A DNA stretch of 64,000 bases. Source: Lytechinus pictus (Eukaryota > Echinodermata > Echinoidea > Temnopleuroida > Toxopneustidae). The stretch is taken from assembly GCF_037042905.1 (NCBI RefSeq), contig NC_087251.1, positions 33,397,001-33,461,000 of the forward strand. The letters are read 5' to 3'. Shown here piece by piece: positions 32,721 through 45,582 of this stretch. The first letter of the stretch is position 1; each line of letters starts with the position of its first letter. Both the position numbers and the translations under genes were made by a program. Below the pieces are notes generated by a model. That model was not told the DNA's origin. It worked only from the letters and a program-made list of their open reading frames with translations, and made no database searches.

Positions 32721-35700
32721 TGTGAGTGCTTTATTTCTGATCTTAATTATATTTTGTGTAGCCTAGAGTATGCAAGACAATGCCATGGGTTTTCCAGAAA
32801 TTATTATCATAAAATTTATTGTGCAGCGGTTTCAATCTTTGGCATCAAATCCTTTCATAAAAATCTATCAATACAATATTCCTCAAGGTAATTTTTATAA
32901 AAATGTTGGGACTTATGCAAAATCCCCATTTCTCGTTCTCTTTTTTTTTATTGACTTTAACCCCTTCTTACCGTTTAAACTGATCCCCACTTCTTTATTG
33001 TTATGTGTCTCTATTTGTTGATCTTTATTGCCGTCTCTATATTTTCATTTGTACATCTAGCCATTTCCTTTCTTATTCCCCAATCCTCTTTCTTCCTCAT
33101 TACTCCACCGTTCTCCCCTCATGTTTCATTTTCCCCTCTCCTTTCACCTCCACAAAACTTTCATTATCTGTTGATCCATTGATTGTCGTCTTCTATATAT
33201 ATATATATACCTCCCTGTACTATTTGCTCAAGCTGCTGCTCTAAAGTCATCTTTGTTTCACACCATTGCAACGTAAAATCTAACATGACTGATGTAATGT
33301 GTTAATAAGAAAAGAATTAATTTTAAAGGAAATTTATATATATTTATAGACTTTGATCTTTGATTGTATTTAATGAATTGCAAATCTATTCCCTTTTTCT
33401 GTACATATTTTTTGGTCAAACTAATTTTAGTTAATTTTTCAAACTTTTTGGCCCTATCCCCATTCACCATGAACCTAAATGTTTTTGAAAATGCCTAGTG
33501 TGTATCCATCATGTAAACACAGAATGAGAGAGATTTAGCCAGACCTGTGTTGGGTGATAATGATATTGTGATGAAGGTGGCTTCTCAATATCGGTTCGTC
33601 TGTCAAAATAAAACTTGAATAAAAAAAAAGATTAACACTCAACTTCGAATAACCCATTTTTATGAGGATTGTGTGCTTCAATGGGATTTTTCACAATGTG
33701 TAAGTAAAAACTGTTCCTTCAATCACTACAATACAAGTAAGTCTGGAATCTAGTTTTAGAAGTGCAATGTCAAATTTTGATTTCTGTCTTGCCAGCAAGT
33801 GCTGTTTACTTTTCAAGCCATTGTGCAAGAATCTTGCCCTCTGTAGTGTTTCTTGTTGGCCCTAATCCATATTTTGTATTGGGCCCTCTTGCATGGTTGT
33901 CACATTTATTTGATGGAGCTGGCAAGACGGCTTTGGGGCTGAGTGGCAAGGTTGATCAAAAACCTGTTTGCACTCCAAAGAAGAGAAGGGAGAAACTGTT
34001 GACCTATGTGTGAAGAGAGCGCTGCCGACGTCCGGAGTAATGTTTCAATTGCATGTGACATATTTGTATTTGGTGTTTGAAAATCTGGTAATGTTGTGAT
34101 TATCCTCAAGTACTCTCTGGCCAAGAGGAATAGTGTTCTTTTCATCCTGTGTGTTGGTATCCAGTGCTCTTCAAAACATCATGCAAGTTGCGTATCATCT
34201 ATTAGAAAATCAAATGGCGATATCTTATGAGGGATCTGTGCCTTTGCTTGTTTTACTTATCCATGGTGCCTTACAGGTTGTCTGAATGATAATAATCATT
34301 GTATCTTTTGGTATCTCTTGCTAATCTAAGTTCTGGAATTGATCCACATTTCAGTCTGTAGGTAGGGCGGTGATCCATCAGACTTTCCTCTGGGAAAATT
34401 GTCATCCTGCGTGAATGAGAATTGCATTTATTCACTAAGCTGAATTCAAGAAGGGTTGCTGTATTTGGGAAGGCATTTGATGGAACTTAGCCTATCTGAC
34501 TGGGTTGACCAGGTCGTCTTTCATATATATACATTTTCACTGTGCTTTGAAAACTTAATTTGGTCCAAATCAGAGCTACTATTTGGACAAAAATTTGTTT
34601 AATTCAGGCATTATCTACTGTGGTCGTAAACGGTTGTGACATTGGCTACGGGAAGGAGCCAGGGTAGGATGACTCTTCGAGACCTGAGAGTTCCAACAAT
34701 GATGATCAATGAAAGATACTTGAAATTCCTTGAAGAGCCTCATCAGCAATCCACACATGGTGCCATCACTGTCATGGGGACAGAGTGAATGATTCTTCAA
34801 GACTTGACCATGGTATGGTCTTTAATTAAAGAGGCATCCCCATTTTGAAAGTTTGTGTTTGAAGATAAGGAGTGTAATTAGATGAGTTCTAGCAGATTGT
34901 TATAACAGTTTCCGTCTGGAGTTTTGGAAATTCTACTTGGTGTCATCTGTGAAATTTGATCCTCCTTCATTATCTTTTGGCTGAAAAAAGCGTTTCCTAC
35001 ATCCATTCTGGAAGGATTTTTGAAATTTTATTGGGGGCCGTCTCAAAAATTTGACATTGCGCTTCACTACTAGGGAACATGCATTGTACTGTGATGATTG
35101 TAGGTGCATTGTGGGATATAAAGTGCACTTCCTCAGGACGGGCCTATCTTGAGGGTTCGACCTGTTAGATCTAGATTCACATATCTTATCATTCTGAATG
35201 CAATAGCTTTTTCTCTCAAAATTGTGTGGATTGAAGTGATGGATACATACGCAAACCAAATTATCTGGTTCCTTTATAATGGTGAATAAATAAAATTACC
35301 TTGAAAGGGAAACAAAAAAAGAAAGGAAAGAAAACAAACCATCAAATTAGTTCCCTGTTGGTTTATTTCTAAATATCAGCCAAAAAATGCACTGTTCAAT
35401 GCAGTTCATAGAAACTCAATTGTATATGTACAGAAAAATGTTGAATTTATTTGCAAAATTGTTAGATTTCTCATCCGCTCAGGCTACTGCTCATTTAAAA
35501 AGAATAGCCCCCCCCCCAAAAAAAAAAAGAGGAATAATTAAATAACAAATAAAATCAATTGAAAGGAAAACAATAGATGCAAAAGACAATTACAAAATGA
35601 TGGGGATTAAATAAAATTGAAAATATAAATTAAAAATATGACAATTATCAGTGATAATAATGTAAAATGAAATTATTTAGAACATTTTAAGATCAGTCAT

Positions 35701-36364
35701 GTTTTTAAATGCTGAAATGATGTGAAATGAAGGAATATTTGCAGATATGGGGAGCATTACATGAGGAGATAGTACAGGGAGGTATGGATCAAGAGGGCAA
35801 TTAATGGATTAACTGGATGATGAATAGAGACGACAATGGAGATTAACAGAGCGGATTCATAATGTAAAGAGGCATGGGCAACAGATCCATTGTTGCGTCT
35901 CCCCCCCCTCCCCAATACAAAAGATATTCCTCCGCACTGCCACCCATGAAGAGAGATGGGAGAAGGGGGGGGGGGTGGGGTAAATAGAAAAAAGCATTGT
36001 ATTGTCTTGCATACTCATGATTTCACAAAATATTGAGATTGAAAATAAAGCACGTACATTATAAAAGATGCGGTATACTATGCATGGCACTGTCCGGTGC
36101 CCTGCTCTGTGTACTCAGAAATAGGACTCTTTGTTAGTTTGTCATGTATTGTGTGGTTCTGTCCTGAAGACCCCCAGCTCAGATAAGGCTGGTGGCCATT
36201 TTGTGAGTGTTAGGGTTTGCTCCATTGAATCAAGGTCAGTTGCTATGGTAACTTCCCAACTTGGGTGAGTCTTCTTGGCTGCTGGTCATTTTTTTTTTGT
36301 GTACAATTTTTCAAATAAATCTCTTGGAAAACAAATCTTGCTATTTTTACTTGTATTTTGTCCC
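32721..36364. other. Non-coding stretch
   Basis: This contains pyrimidine-rich DNA near 33050-33180, an AATAAA-rich stretch ending in an A-run near 33606-33630, and homopolymer C and A runs near 35505-35530 and 35900. Open frames at 33762-34013 and, antisense, 34933-35259 have no recognised content. Nothing further can be supported. Confidence 0.4.
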
Positions 36365-36613
36365 TTTTGTCGTCTGCTGTGATCTCCCCCTCCCTTTCTA
36401 ATATGCTCTCACCACCCCTTTTATCTATTATGACCACCCCCCCCCCCATTTCATCTGTAGTGATATCCCCTCCCCTTTCATCTACATTGATTGATCTCTC
36501 CCTCCCTTTTATCTAGTGTGATCTCCCCACCCCCTTTATCTACAATGACCCCCACCTAATCTATTGTCTTCTAATCCCACCCCTTTACTTACTGTAATCT
36601 CCCTGCCCCTTTT
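36365..36613. repeat. Degenerate minisatellite, unit about 30 bp
   Basis: About eight imperfect units combine a C-rich block (CTCCCCCTCC-like), TTTTATCTA or TTTCATCTA, and TGTGATCTCC or ATTGATC. Unit length varies from about 25 to 35 bp. No coding. Confidence 0.65.
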
Positions 36614-37864
36614 GCAAGCCAAAGCAGACAATGTTCCTGTAATCTGTAACTTTTAGGTTCATGGCACTTTACAACTTGTAGAAGGTAAACCAATTCTAGG
36701 AGGGTGGTGTTCATCACTAAACAATTTATGTTGCTTTCAAGTTAAGATATTGCCAAGATTATGCCTTTATAGTCAGGACTTCCATATAATTTTATTAGAA
36801 AGCCAAGAACTTTATTCTTTAATTTTGGTCATGTTTTCTGACATTTTGAAAATTTTTATCATCCACCCTCCTGATTTTTTTTCAAGGTAATGCCATACTT
36901 TTGCTTGCAGCAGGTCAGGTTTAATCCCCTTCCCCAATTGAGCATTGCACATTCATAAAAATGTCCCCCCCCCCTCCCTGCTTTGATTGAGCAGTAAATA
37001 TTCATCACGAAAACCCCATAAAGATTTTTTTTTTTTAATGACATGTTGGCCATTCTTTCATCGAATTGGTGATTTTTACGTGGTTCTAAAGAATCATTTT
37101 CATTGTTTAATAATGTGCAAGTCTCAATTGGTCACCCTGCCACCACCCCACCCCCACCATTCAGAACTAGATAAAATGTTGCAAAATTGATCAAAATTGA
37201 GGGCCAAACTTTTTCTCCTTGCAAATATGGGTTTGTAATACCAACGCATCCATTGTTGTACTGTTATTTTGAGGTAATTTCAATATCCAACAAATGAGAG
37301 TAACTTCAGCCAGTCTCAAAATATTTTTTTTCCATTATCCAAATTAAAAATGAAAAGTAAAATGGTTATTCATCGTGGATAACTCGATACCCAATAACGA
37401 CCCACTTTGCAACATTCCGAGTATAAATAAGATACGGATTTTTTTTTTTACAAGAGTGAACTTCACAAAATGCAAATAAGTTTGAAGAATTGCTTTAATT
37501 TTTTTACAGCATTTTAGATAAGAGAAATTTCTGACAATGTGCTGTATATTTTGTCACACGTTTAATTTGTATCCTTGAAATATGAATATCAATGAATTTG
37601 AAAGAGACGCAATACATGGGATTTAGAATTTTAGAATCCACAAAACAAGAATAAATTAGGCCCATTACTTCAAATTGGCAAGGCTAAAGGATACAGGGCC
37701 TACGACTAGGTTATGGACAAAGTTCTGTTTTCAAGTGTTTCTTACATCTATCATAAGAGGTTTCGAATCTGAAGATATCGGAAGTTTTTCTATTATCAAT
37801 TCTTTTGGTGAAGTGCTCGGGTTTATTTGCATTTCATGGAGTTCACTCTTATCCACATCCAGTG

Positions 37865-38000
37865 GTAAGGAGGGAGAGAGACACAGGAAAGAGGCGGATA
37901 GGGGGGAGGAGGAACAGAAAGAATAGAGAGGGAATGAGTGAAGAAGATGTGGGAGAGGGATAAAATAATGAGAGGAAGGGGAAAGAGCAAGGGTTGTCAG
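37865..38000. repeat. Purine-rich tract
   Basis: A GGAGGGAGAGAGACACAGG-type tract of almost only A and G, continuing with GAGGAAGGGGAAAGAGC. Open frames across it (37675-37926 and the antisense frame further on) derive their Glu, Arg, Lys or Ser, Leu, Phe bias from the composition. Confidence 0.6.
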
Positions 38001-39384
38001 AGAGAAGGTAAATGGTATGAGATGGTAGGAGCCGTAGATTAAGATTGATGTGACTGAGCTAGTTATAGGCCAACTTCAATCGGATGAGAATAGACAAAAG
38101 TAAATGAGGTGACGTGAAGGATTACTGAAGTTGAAATGTAAAATATGTAACGAAAGGAGATGAGTAATGCAAGAGAGCGTTCGGGATAACTTGAATGGCG
38201 TAAAGGGAAAAGGTGAAGTTTGAGTTCTTTGAAGGATAAAAGATTGTTTTAATTTGAAATTTATATCAAATTGGGGGGAATGAATTATTTAAGATGGTGT
38301 TGAGAGGATAGATCTTATGATAAAGATGAGAAAGATGGGGAGGTATACTGTGTCGAGAAAGAAAATTAGGAAGATTAACAACGAAGAAAGGTGTATGAAT
38401 GCAACTTAACAGACAAGAAGAGAGAATGGAGTAGAGACACATAGGAAAGGAATACGATTCAAGAAAAATATTAAGTAATAAAAAAAAAGAAAAATGAGGA
38501 ACGAAGTTAGTGATGGAAATGTTAAAAATTGAAGGGGAAGAGAAAGAGCTAGAGAGAGGGATGCGGGGGGTGAGAGAATGACTGTGTCGATAATAAATAC
38601 AAGTAGCCAAAAGGAGGGTGTAACACAATCATTTAATTATCTTTATAAAATGGTGATATGGATCCTAATAAAATCACTGACTGAAATCTTGTCATGTGAC
38701 CAGTCAGAAATAATTTCAGCATTTTAACATGAAAATTTGGTAATGACAGGTTTTCATGATCAGTTGTTTTAACCAGTCATGCTTTGGGATTAGAATGGTT
38801 TATCAAATAACAAGGATCCGCATCACTATTTTATAAAAATATATAATACACATCATTTTGCATGGATATTAGAACAACAACATTGAACATTTCACATGGA
38901 GCATTCAACAGAATTGTATCGTTCTTATAAAGAGTTACGATTGATCCGATCAGCCTCAACTATATGGAAATCCATTATTGGCATATTATTTTCTACATGA
39001 AATTTGCACGATATCCTCTGTAAACAAAGAGAAGCACGCTGAATTTTCAAGAAAGCTTATGAATGTATAAATAAATATATCTAGAAACATTTTGAACAAA
39101 CATGCACTTTAGATGTTGACGTTGATGGCTTTCCATAGCTGTGGTTGATCGGATTAACTGCCACTCTTTGTTAGATGGGGCCCTGAAGGCTATAGGGGTT
39201 GTTTTACAATCAGGGTATACCAGCTGTCTCATTCGACAAAAAAAATCTTTGGTTTTCCTCATTTTTTGGCGTGTAAAAAGGGTGAAATAGTGTTAGTTAC
39301 ATTGTGAGGCATATATATTAAAGGCCAGTTTTATTTTTGTGGGGGTTCAATCTTTAAATTAGATGTTGTGTCAACTGTCAATTT
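38001..39384. other. Non-coding stretch
   Basis: Moderately purine-rich to 38600, then ordinary AT-rich DNA. The antisense frame at 38266-38628 (120 codons) is Ser, Leu and Phe rich, as expected from the composition. No gene or element is recognised. Confidence 0.4.
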
Positions 39385-39812
39385 TTTCGCAAAGGATGAC
39401 TCTTTTGGACAGAAATTGATTTGACAACAGTGGAACACATATGACTGGAAAAATAAGCGGAAGTGGACAAATGGATTTGTTTGCATATAATTACACAAGT
39501 ATTCTTAAAGTCAAAACATTATCTATCAGGTAATGTCTCATTATGAGTGAAAATATAGAGTTCGGAAGAAAATAACATTTATCGATAGAATTGGCACTCA
39601 TTATTGGTTGTCATTAAAGAAATAAAATTGTCCGCAGCTTCTGAGAATTTGGGGTTTTTAAACAATTTCAATAATCAATTCTGATTGGAAAACAATGCAT
39701 AATGATTGTAAATCATAGAGATGCGCGAGCTCGAAATTGGGAAAATGAGGACATAAGAAGGCGATTTTTGCCCTAAAATGCCGCATATGGTAAACTTTGA
39801 GAAGTAAAAGTA
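39385..39812. repeat. Dispersed repeat, copy A
   Basis: It shares an ordered series of words with 45213-45582: CTTTTGGACAG, ATTTGACAAC, GAATTGGCA, TTCTGATTGG and AAAATGCC followed by ATATGGT or ATGTGGT. Divergence is high, so only the order and a few exact words support it. Confidence 0.5.
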
Positions 39813-41455
39813 TATTCAATAATTTCCCCTTCTTGCAATTTGCTCTAACAGTGCCCAATATCTTGCCACCATAGATTTAAGATTACAGTACACATATTTA
39901 TTATGATGCACGGTAGGCCTCTTTGATGATATGCACTGATTGTAAAACAACCCACATAAACATACATGTAAGTCCGCATCCTGCATCATAGCCGATGGAC
40001 GGAGGAAAGGGGCATTTTTGTCATTTTCATTGATTCAACTCCCAATCTGTAAAACAAAATAAGCAGCACAGAAAGTTTTCACCACCTTTACCAAATAATT
40101 TTGGTGTAATATTAGTTCTTTTCACGGATATAAGGCACAGGATATCGCGTTTTGGGATTAGGATTTCAATTAATGTCCACATTATTTTGGTGGAAGCTGC
40201 GCAATTTCAGTGAAAGCACCCCCCCCCCTCCACCCCCGGGAATTGACGGTCGAATACTGGAAGGGGTGCTATTTTTAACGCTTGTTCCGGCGGGGCGCCT
40301 GTACCAACACAGCAAAAACACACCGAAGAATTTCTTGAGGAGGATGTCGCAAAATTTTGGCTTGCCTAACACAAAATAGAGACACGCGTAATAGTTGTGT
40401 TTAATTCAGGTAAAGATTCAACAAAAAAGTGCAAGCTCCCACGTTCTTTTCAAGAGGGGGGGTTCTAAGACCATGGAAATGAGCCCACCTTTCCACAGTA
40501 TATGGTCTTATCCCACATACTTTTATACGTATTGTAGAATTATCCTGCCCCTCCTACTTCAACCGGCTATGCTGCGAACTTATATTTCCTTTATGAAATG
40601 ATAAATATTCAAAGCCTGTTGTTTCTAGAGCAACAGTAGAAATCTCATGAGATGCTGAAGGATATCTCATTGAAAAAAAATCGGCAAGTGAGCTGAAAGA
40701 AGAAAATGTGGAATTTTAACTCTCCCAAACTTCAGTTTTGGTGCATTTACCTTTTGTATGATAAAGATTATAATTTTTCTTCATCCCCATTTTTTCTGCT
40801 CTCCCTCAAAGTGTTGCCCTAGGGTAACATTAAAAAAAAACATTTAACCTGTAAGAATGCTGCAAACACTGAACATTTATTATGCTTAACAAGGGCGTGA
40901 AATTATTCGATTTGAGGGGATTCATGCGATGAAGCAAAGCGACCGAGCTTTTGAAGAAAAAAATATTGTCCTTTAACATCTAGATTTGATGCATTACCAA
41001 TAATTAGGGCCTATTCCTTTGGGAATCACCATGAACCACACGTGTTTCTGCTGAAATCCAAATGAAGCCTTAAAAATTTTTTTTATGATATTTGAAATGG
41101 AACAAAGTGCCTGAATTACCACCCCTCTAGACAAGTTAGACTGTTAGAGACTTTGGCATACATCAAGGGAACGTCCCTGAGAACGCTTATTAGAATTCAG
41201 TCTCGAATCCACACTCAGGTAATGTATAAAATTCAAAGATTCCCGTCCACAAGGTAGACGAAAGTTTTGTTACCTTGTTCTTTACGCTTTTTCGTCCAAA
41301 TAATGCAATAAAATTTCAAAACAGATAATGGAGAAGTAGAAGAGCAACGTTCTCGCATTCGTGAAAGGTGAACCAAATTGGTTGACTTTTTTTGTTCCAT
41401 CGAATCCTACTGTTATATTTAATAGAAACATTCCCGTCATGTAACGCAAAGTCTC
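39813..41455. other. Non-coding stretch with a G/C-run patch
   Basis: A C-run near 40218-40228 and the CGGCGGGGCGCC patch near 40290 give spurious frames on both strands (40152-40379). The remainder is AT-rich. No exon is supported. Confidence 0.4.
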
Positions 41456-41866
41456 TTAAAGCCACCTTACGACTGGTCAACGATCCGATTCTGGAACAAA
41501 TCGCATTTCGCTCGTTTTCTCAAAATGTGAAAAGAAAAATATATTTGTTTATTTCAGGTTCAAATTAACTGTAAGAATACTAATATAACAAATTAGGATG
41601 ATTGCAAGCCTTCATTTTTTTTAGTTAAGGCCAAATTGGTTTCAAATCGTATGATAGCTATGACGTCATTACGACTAGCTATTGGATTAACTTTTATTCT
41701 AATAAGGATGACAGCATAGTCACAGATTTGAACATAGGTATTCGTACGAATTTGTAGAATATTGAGACAGACAGATATTCCATGTCTCAATATTAGAATC
41801 AAATTATATTACGTTTTATTCCAAAATCGGGTCGCAGAGCAATCGTAAGATGTGTGGTGGCCCTTA
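41456..41866. repeat. MITE-like element with TTAAAGCCACC ends
   Basis: The left end TTAAAGCCACCTTACGACTG continues through CGATCCGATTCTGGAAC. The right end, complemented, reads TAAGGGCCACCACACATCTT and then CGACCCGATTTTGGAATAAA. These align as terminal inverted repeats of about 50 bp. The 411-bp interior has no coding. The small hairpin AATATTGAGACA/TGTCTCAATATT (41758-41794) lies inside. Confidence 0.6.
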
Positions 41867-42085
41867 GGCTCTGGTCAGCGGAAGACATGCATAAGATCAA
41901 CTGGATCTTTGCAATCACTCCTGACCAAAATGAGACTGCATCGGATGAACTTTCCAATCACTGCATCTGCATGGTATTATTCGTCGACCGAAGTCCATTT
42001 TCCACATCTCATCTTACTCCTCAAAGTATAAACTGGGTCCTCTCAAGTGGCAACTCGATGGGGATGGTCAGCAATGACATCAGAT

Positions 42086-42160
42086 CTCATCTCACCGTAA
42101 GATAAGCACATGCGGATCAGTGGATGACTTCCAAGCAGCATTCTCCTATCCACAAATTCC
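42086..42160. repeat. Repeat pair, copy 1
   Basis: TCTCACCGTAAGATAAGCAC, ATGCGGA, TCCAAGCA and TTCTCCTATCCAC recur in order at 43356-43432. The sequence beyond the shared block is weakly similar, so the true element may be larger. No coding is recognised on either strand. Confidence 0.55.
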
Positions 42161-42483
42161 TCCAGCATCTCCTGATGAAAACCCGTTCCATTCCTCGCTG
42201 ACCAGGACACATGGATGGTGAAATGTACTCGAGGTAAGCCTCTTCCACTTGTGGCTCATTATGCATGAGGTGGTCATCAGTCGTCTTTCTTGGTGTTGAA
42301 GTCTTGGTTAATGTGGACAATTCTTGCGCTGTTGGGGGAAAATAAACAGTCTTGTATATCCATGTTCCGTTTCTCTTCTATGACATCCAGCTATGGGTAT
42401 CAGTTGCCGATGAAAATCAAGGTTTCCATGGTAGCTACAACAATGGCAATTTTTTTTTGTCCAGGGGGGGGGGCGCGTCCCAG

Positions 42484-42577
42484 CCCCATCCCCCTGAATT
42501 TCAAATTTGGTACAGGAGCCGATGGGATCCTCTCCCATCGGCGCCTGTACCAAATTTGAAATTCAGGGGGATTGGGG
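42484..42577. repeat. 44-bp near-perfect hairpin
   Basis: The left arm 42484-42527 (beginning CCCCATCCCCCTGAATTTC and ending GCCGATGGGA) pairs almost exactly with 42533-42577, with a 5-base loop TCCTC. Because the arms mirror each other, open frames on both strands give the same peptide (EFQIWYR). That is an artefact of the palindrome and not evidence of coding. Confidence 0.8.
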
Positions 42578-43355
42578 TGGACTGCCCCCCCCCCCCTGCA
42601 ATCGCCGGCAGTGCTTGCCACCCAGGTAAAATTGATATAAATTAATGCGCAGTACTGAATGAACTCATACCTGCATATTATTATTTTTATTGTATTTTTG
42701 AAAATATATCCAAATATGTTTCATAGATTTTTGAACTATTTTATCAACTTGGCAAACTCCATATCACTGTAAAACCAGGGCGTTGAAACAAATTGGTATT
42801 GGTATTGGTATCTTTTTTCCATATCACAATATAAAAAAAACAATACAATGTAAATTTATTACATAACAAAAATGAAAGGTATAGTGAAATGGCTGGATAA
42901 GACCACTCAGCTTTGTTAACGCTGTTCTTTCCTGGGGTACAGAGCATGCATAACAAAATATACTGTACATGACAAAAAGAAAAGCATGATTACAAATCCA
43001 AGCAAGATATTTGACATTAAAAAAATAATGAAAAAAATAATGGAAAAAGAAAACTTTGTAAGATACCCTCACCCCTCCCCGAAACCTGCCCTCCACCCAA
43101 CCCTAACTCTGGATTAAATTTACTAAAATGCCAATTAGTGTCCCCAGAGGACCACGCCCTAAGGTGTAAAAAATACAACCGAGGGCTTGGAAACATAACA
43201 CCAGAGTGTAAAAGTAGCAATCAAACGTGTTGAACAAACAACAAAACGTTAACTCTGGATTAAATTTACTCATTGTGGTCCTCTATCAATAATCAACACC
43301 ATGGCTCAAACGGGAATTAATGGAATTGGCCCGTCAAAAAATGACGTGTTAGACT

Positions 43356-43432
43356 TCATCTCACCGTAAGATAACCACATGCGGAATTGCAGATGCCGTC
43401 CAAGCAACATTCACCTATCCACCTGCAAGGAT
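43356..43432. repeat. Repeat pair, copy 2
   Basis: Matches 42086-42160 with substitutions (TCTCACCGTAAGATAACCAC, ATGCGGA, TCCAAGCA, TTCACCTATCCAC), in the same orientation about 1.27 kb downstream. Confidence 0.55.
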
Positions 43433-44652
43433 GTTGATGTTAACTCGATCGTAGGCCTGTATTCCACTTCCAATTTTGGCTCAGGATGTGCATCGGATAA
43501 GTGGTAATCGGATGACTTGGTCGACATCAGGTTAATTATTGTGCTGTTGGAAGGAAAAATATAAAAAAGTATACACGTGAAGTATTAAGTTAACATAATT
43601 GTAACTATTTTACATTTCTTAATATTCCTTTATCTAGTGTGTCACGAATGAACAGAGGCATGGCTACGGGGAGGGGGTGGGGCATATGCTCCCCCGCAAA
43701 TTTTGTGTGCACACTGTGTGCCCCCCCCCCCATCCCTCGCCCCCGGCCCCCAGTTCCCCCATGAAAAAAATGAAGGAAGCTCCACCAAAAAAAAAATCAC
43801 AGACACCTATCACGAGGCAAAAAAAGGAAAGGTAAAAGCGTGATATACAATTTTTTTAAAATGTGCTACAAGAATGCGAAGTTTCATATGCGTAAATTTA
43901 ATCCCCCGAACGAGTCCTAGATGATTTTTTTAGGAGCAGCCACCCCCAACTAGCCAACAAGGACCATGGTCGACGCATGTATCCGGCGAATAGTATAGAT
44001 ACATGTAGGAAGTGAAATTCTGTTCAGGCCAGGCTTTCATCAGCACTCTCATTTTAGAGCAGTTCATGACTTGAATGGAATTCTGTTTTATTCATGATTA
44101 TATACTTTCTTTGTTTTCATCATTCTTGGGAGGGAGTGGGGCTTGAGCCCCACCCCACCCGTAGAACCACACCTTTTTGACAATAAGCTCTTCATTAAAT
44201 TTATAAAAATGATAATAAGTTCCACCAATGACATCGTACATATGGTTATTAAAATCTATTTCGTTACGAGGAAAAAATAAATATTCCATATTTCATTTGA
44301 TAAACTTTAAATCAATATAAAAAGGCCGGGTGACGTCACATGTTTTCTCATTAGACTTTTTTCAATCAATCTGGATCTTTTTCATAAAGACTCACAATTA
44401 TTGTAACTTTTACATTATACTGAGGTAACAGAGATCAGGTCACCTTTCCTGTGTATTTACAATAATGACAAAGATACCATTACTGTAAACCTACATAATT
44501 ACGATAGGAATTTTGATCAATGTTATTGTTGATAGTAATAGATTTTAATGTACAAAAAGAGACTAATTTTATTGCAGAAAACATCCTTTAAGCTATATAC
44601 TTTGTCAGCTTTATACAGAAATATCTCCTTTCCCTTTGTCTCTTGACATCAG

Positions 44653-44844
44653 GGAGTTTTGGCCATCGCGACACAAAACGAATTTAAGAACACAGTAAAT
44701 TATTTAAAATGCCCGTCAAATGACAATGAACAGCTTTCAGGTCTTTGTCGAAAGTTAGTGAACCGAAACCGCAGTTTCGTCCTAAGTTTTGAACCTGACG
44801 AAAAAATGCAAATATGTCGGTTGTCTAGAGTCCAAGATTAAACT
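44653..44844 (+). CDS. Candidate terminal exon, unidentified protein
   Basis: A pyrimidine-rich tract (CCTTTCCCTTTGTCTCTTG) and ATCAG acceptor precede 44653. The frame is then open for 63 codons to TAA at 44842-44844. It includes GVLAIATQNEFKNTVNYLKC, PSNDNEQLSGLCRKLV and ending FEPDEKMQICRLSRVQD. Base composition is more even than the flanks and the residue mix is protein-like, with three Cys. No family is recognised, no partner exon was found upstream, and no AATAAA is close downstream. It could be chance. Confidence 0.25.
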
Positions 44845-44961
44845 GTTGTTTTGATTCATCAATTTTCGACAAATCTTCTTGGTTGCTTTTTGTCATGAAG
44901 GGCATTTGAAAATACATTCGCTATGTTCTTGAAAGCGTTCTGCGTTGCGATGCAAAAACTA

Positions 44962-44988
44962 TCTCTCTCTCTCTCTCTCTCTCTCTCT
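44962..44988. repeat. (CT)n microsatellite
   Basis: An uninterrupted TC/CT dinucleotide run of about 27 bases. Confidence 0.85.
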
Positions 44989-45212
44989 GTCACAACCCAA
45001 TTCAGGGTTATTTTACACTCAAGGTGTACCCATCTGGACTAAAAATAAATAATTGTTTTGTTTTTCTTCAATAATTTATGATTGTGTGTGCAAGACTGAG
45101 TTGTAAAGAAAAATAAGCAAAATAATCCATTTTGATTTTGAGGCACAAAGTCAGCCACTTACTTATTATGGGCATTCAATATTGGCCTACACGTTCTGTA
45201 AACTTTTCGGAG

Positions 45213-45582
45213 AGGAGTCGACCCTCTTAGCCCGCCTTTTGGACAGCAATCGATTTGACAACATAGGAACGAAATCTGTTAGGAATATCAGTGGATGTTG
45301 GCGAAGTGAACATCGCATAAACATATTCTTTTCAAGTAATTGACAGAATTGGCATTCAAATTTCGGGTAATTGTCACAAAACGAATATAGCTTTGGGTTT
45401 TTGTTTTTGTGTTTTTCAAACAAATTATTGCATTCGACAGTTTATTCTGATTGGTAATGCCAAATAATTGGCAATAAAGATGTACGGGCTCAAATGAAAG
45501 AAAGAGAACACGAAATGAGTAGTTTTTGACTAGTTTTTGACCTAAAAATGCCAGATGTGGTCAATCTGTATAAGATCTTTTA
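45213..45582. repeat. Dispersed repeat, copy B
   Basis: Diverged match to 39385-39812 in the same orientation, about 5.8 kb apart; see copy A for the shared words. The antisense frame at 45187-45423 overlaps it and has no recognised content. Confidence 0.5.

Noticed and set aside
34933..35259. 108-codon - strand frame
   Set aside because: No domain, no splice borders and no conserved pattern; length is not unusual for 64 kb read in six frames.
38266..38628. 120-codon - strand frame rich in Ser, Leu and Phe
   Set aside because: Antisense of a purine-rich region; composition alone explains the open frame.
42290..42645. Open frames on both strands sharing the peptide EFQIWYR
   Set aside because: They run across the long hairpin; complementary arms produce the same peptide on each strand.
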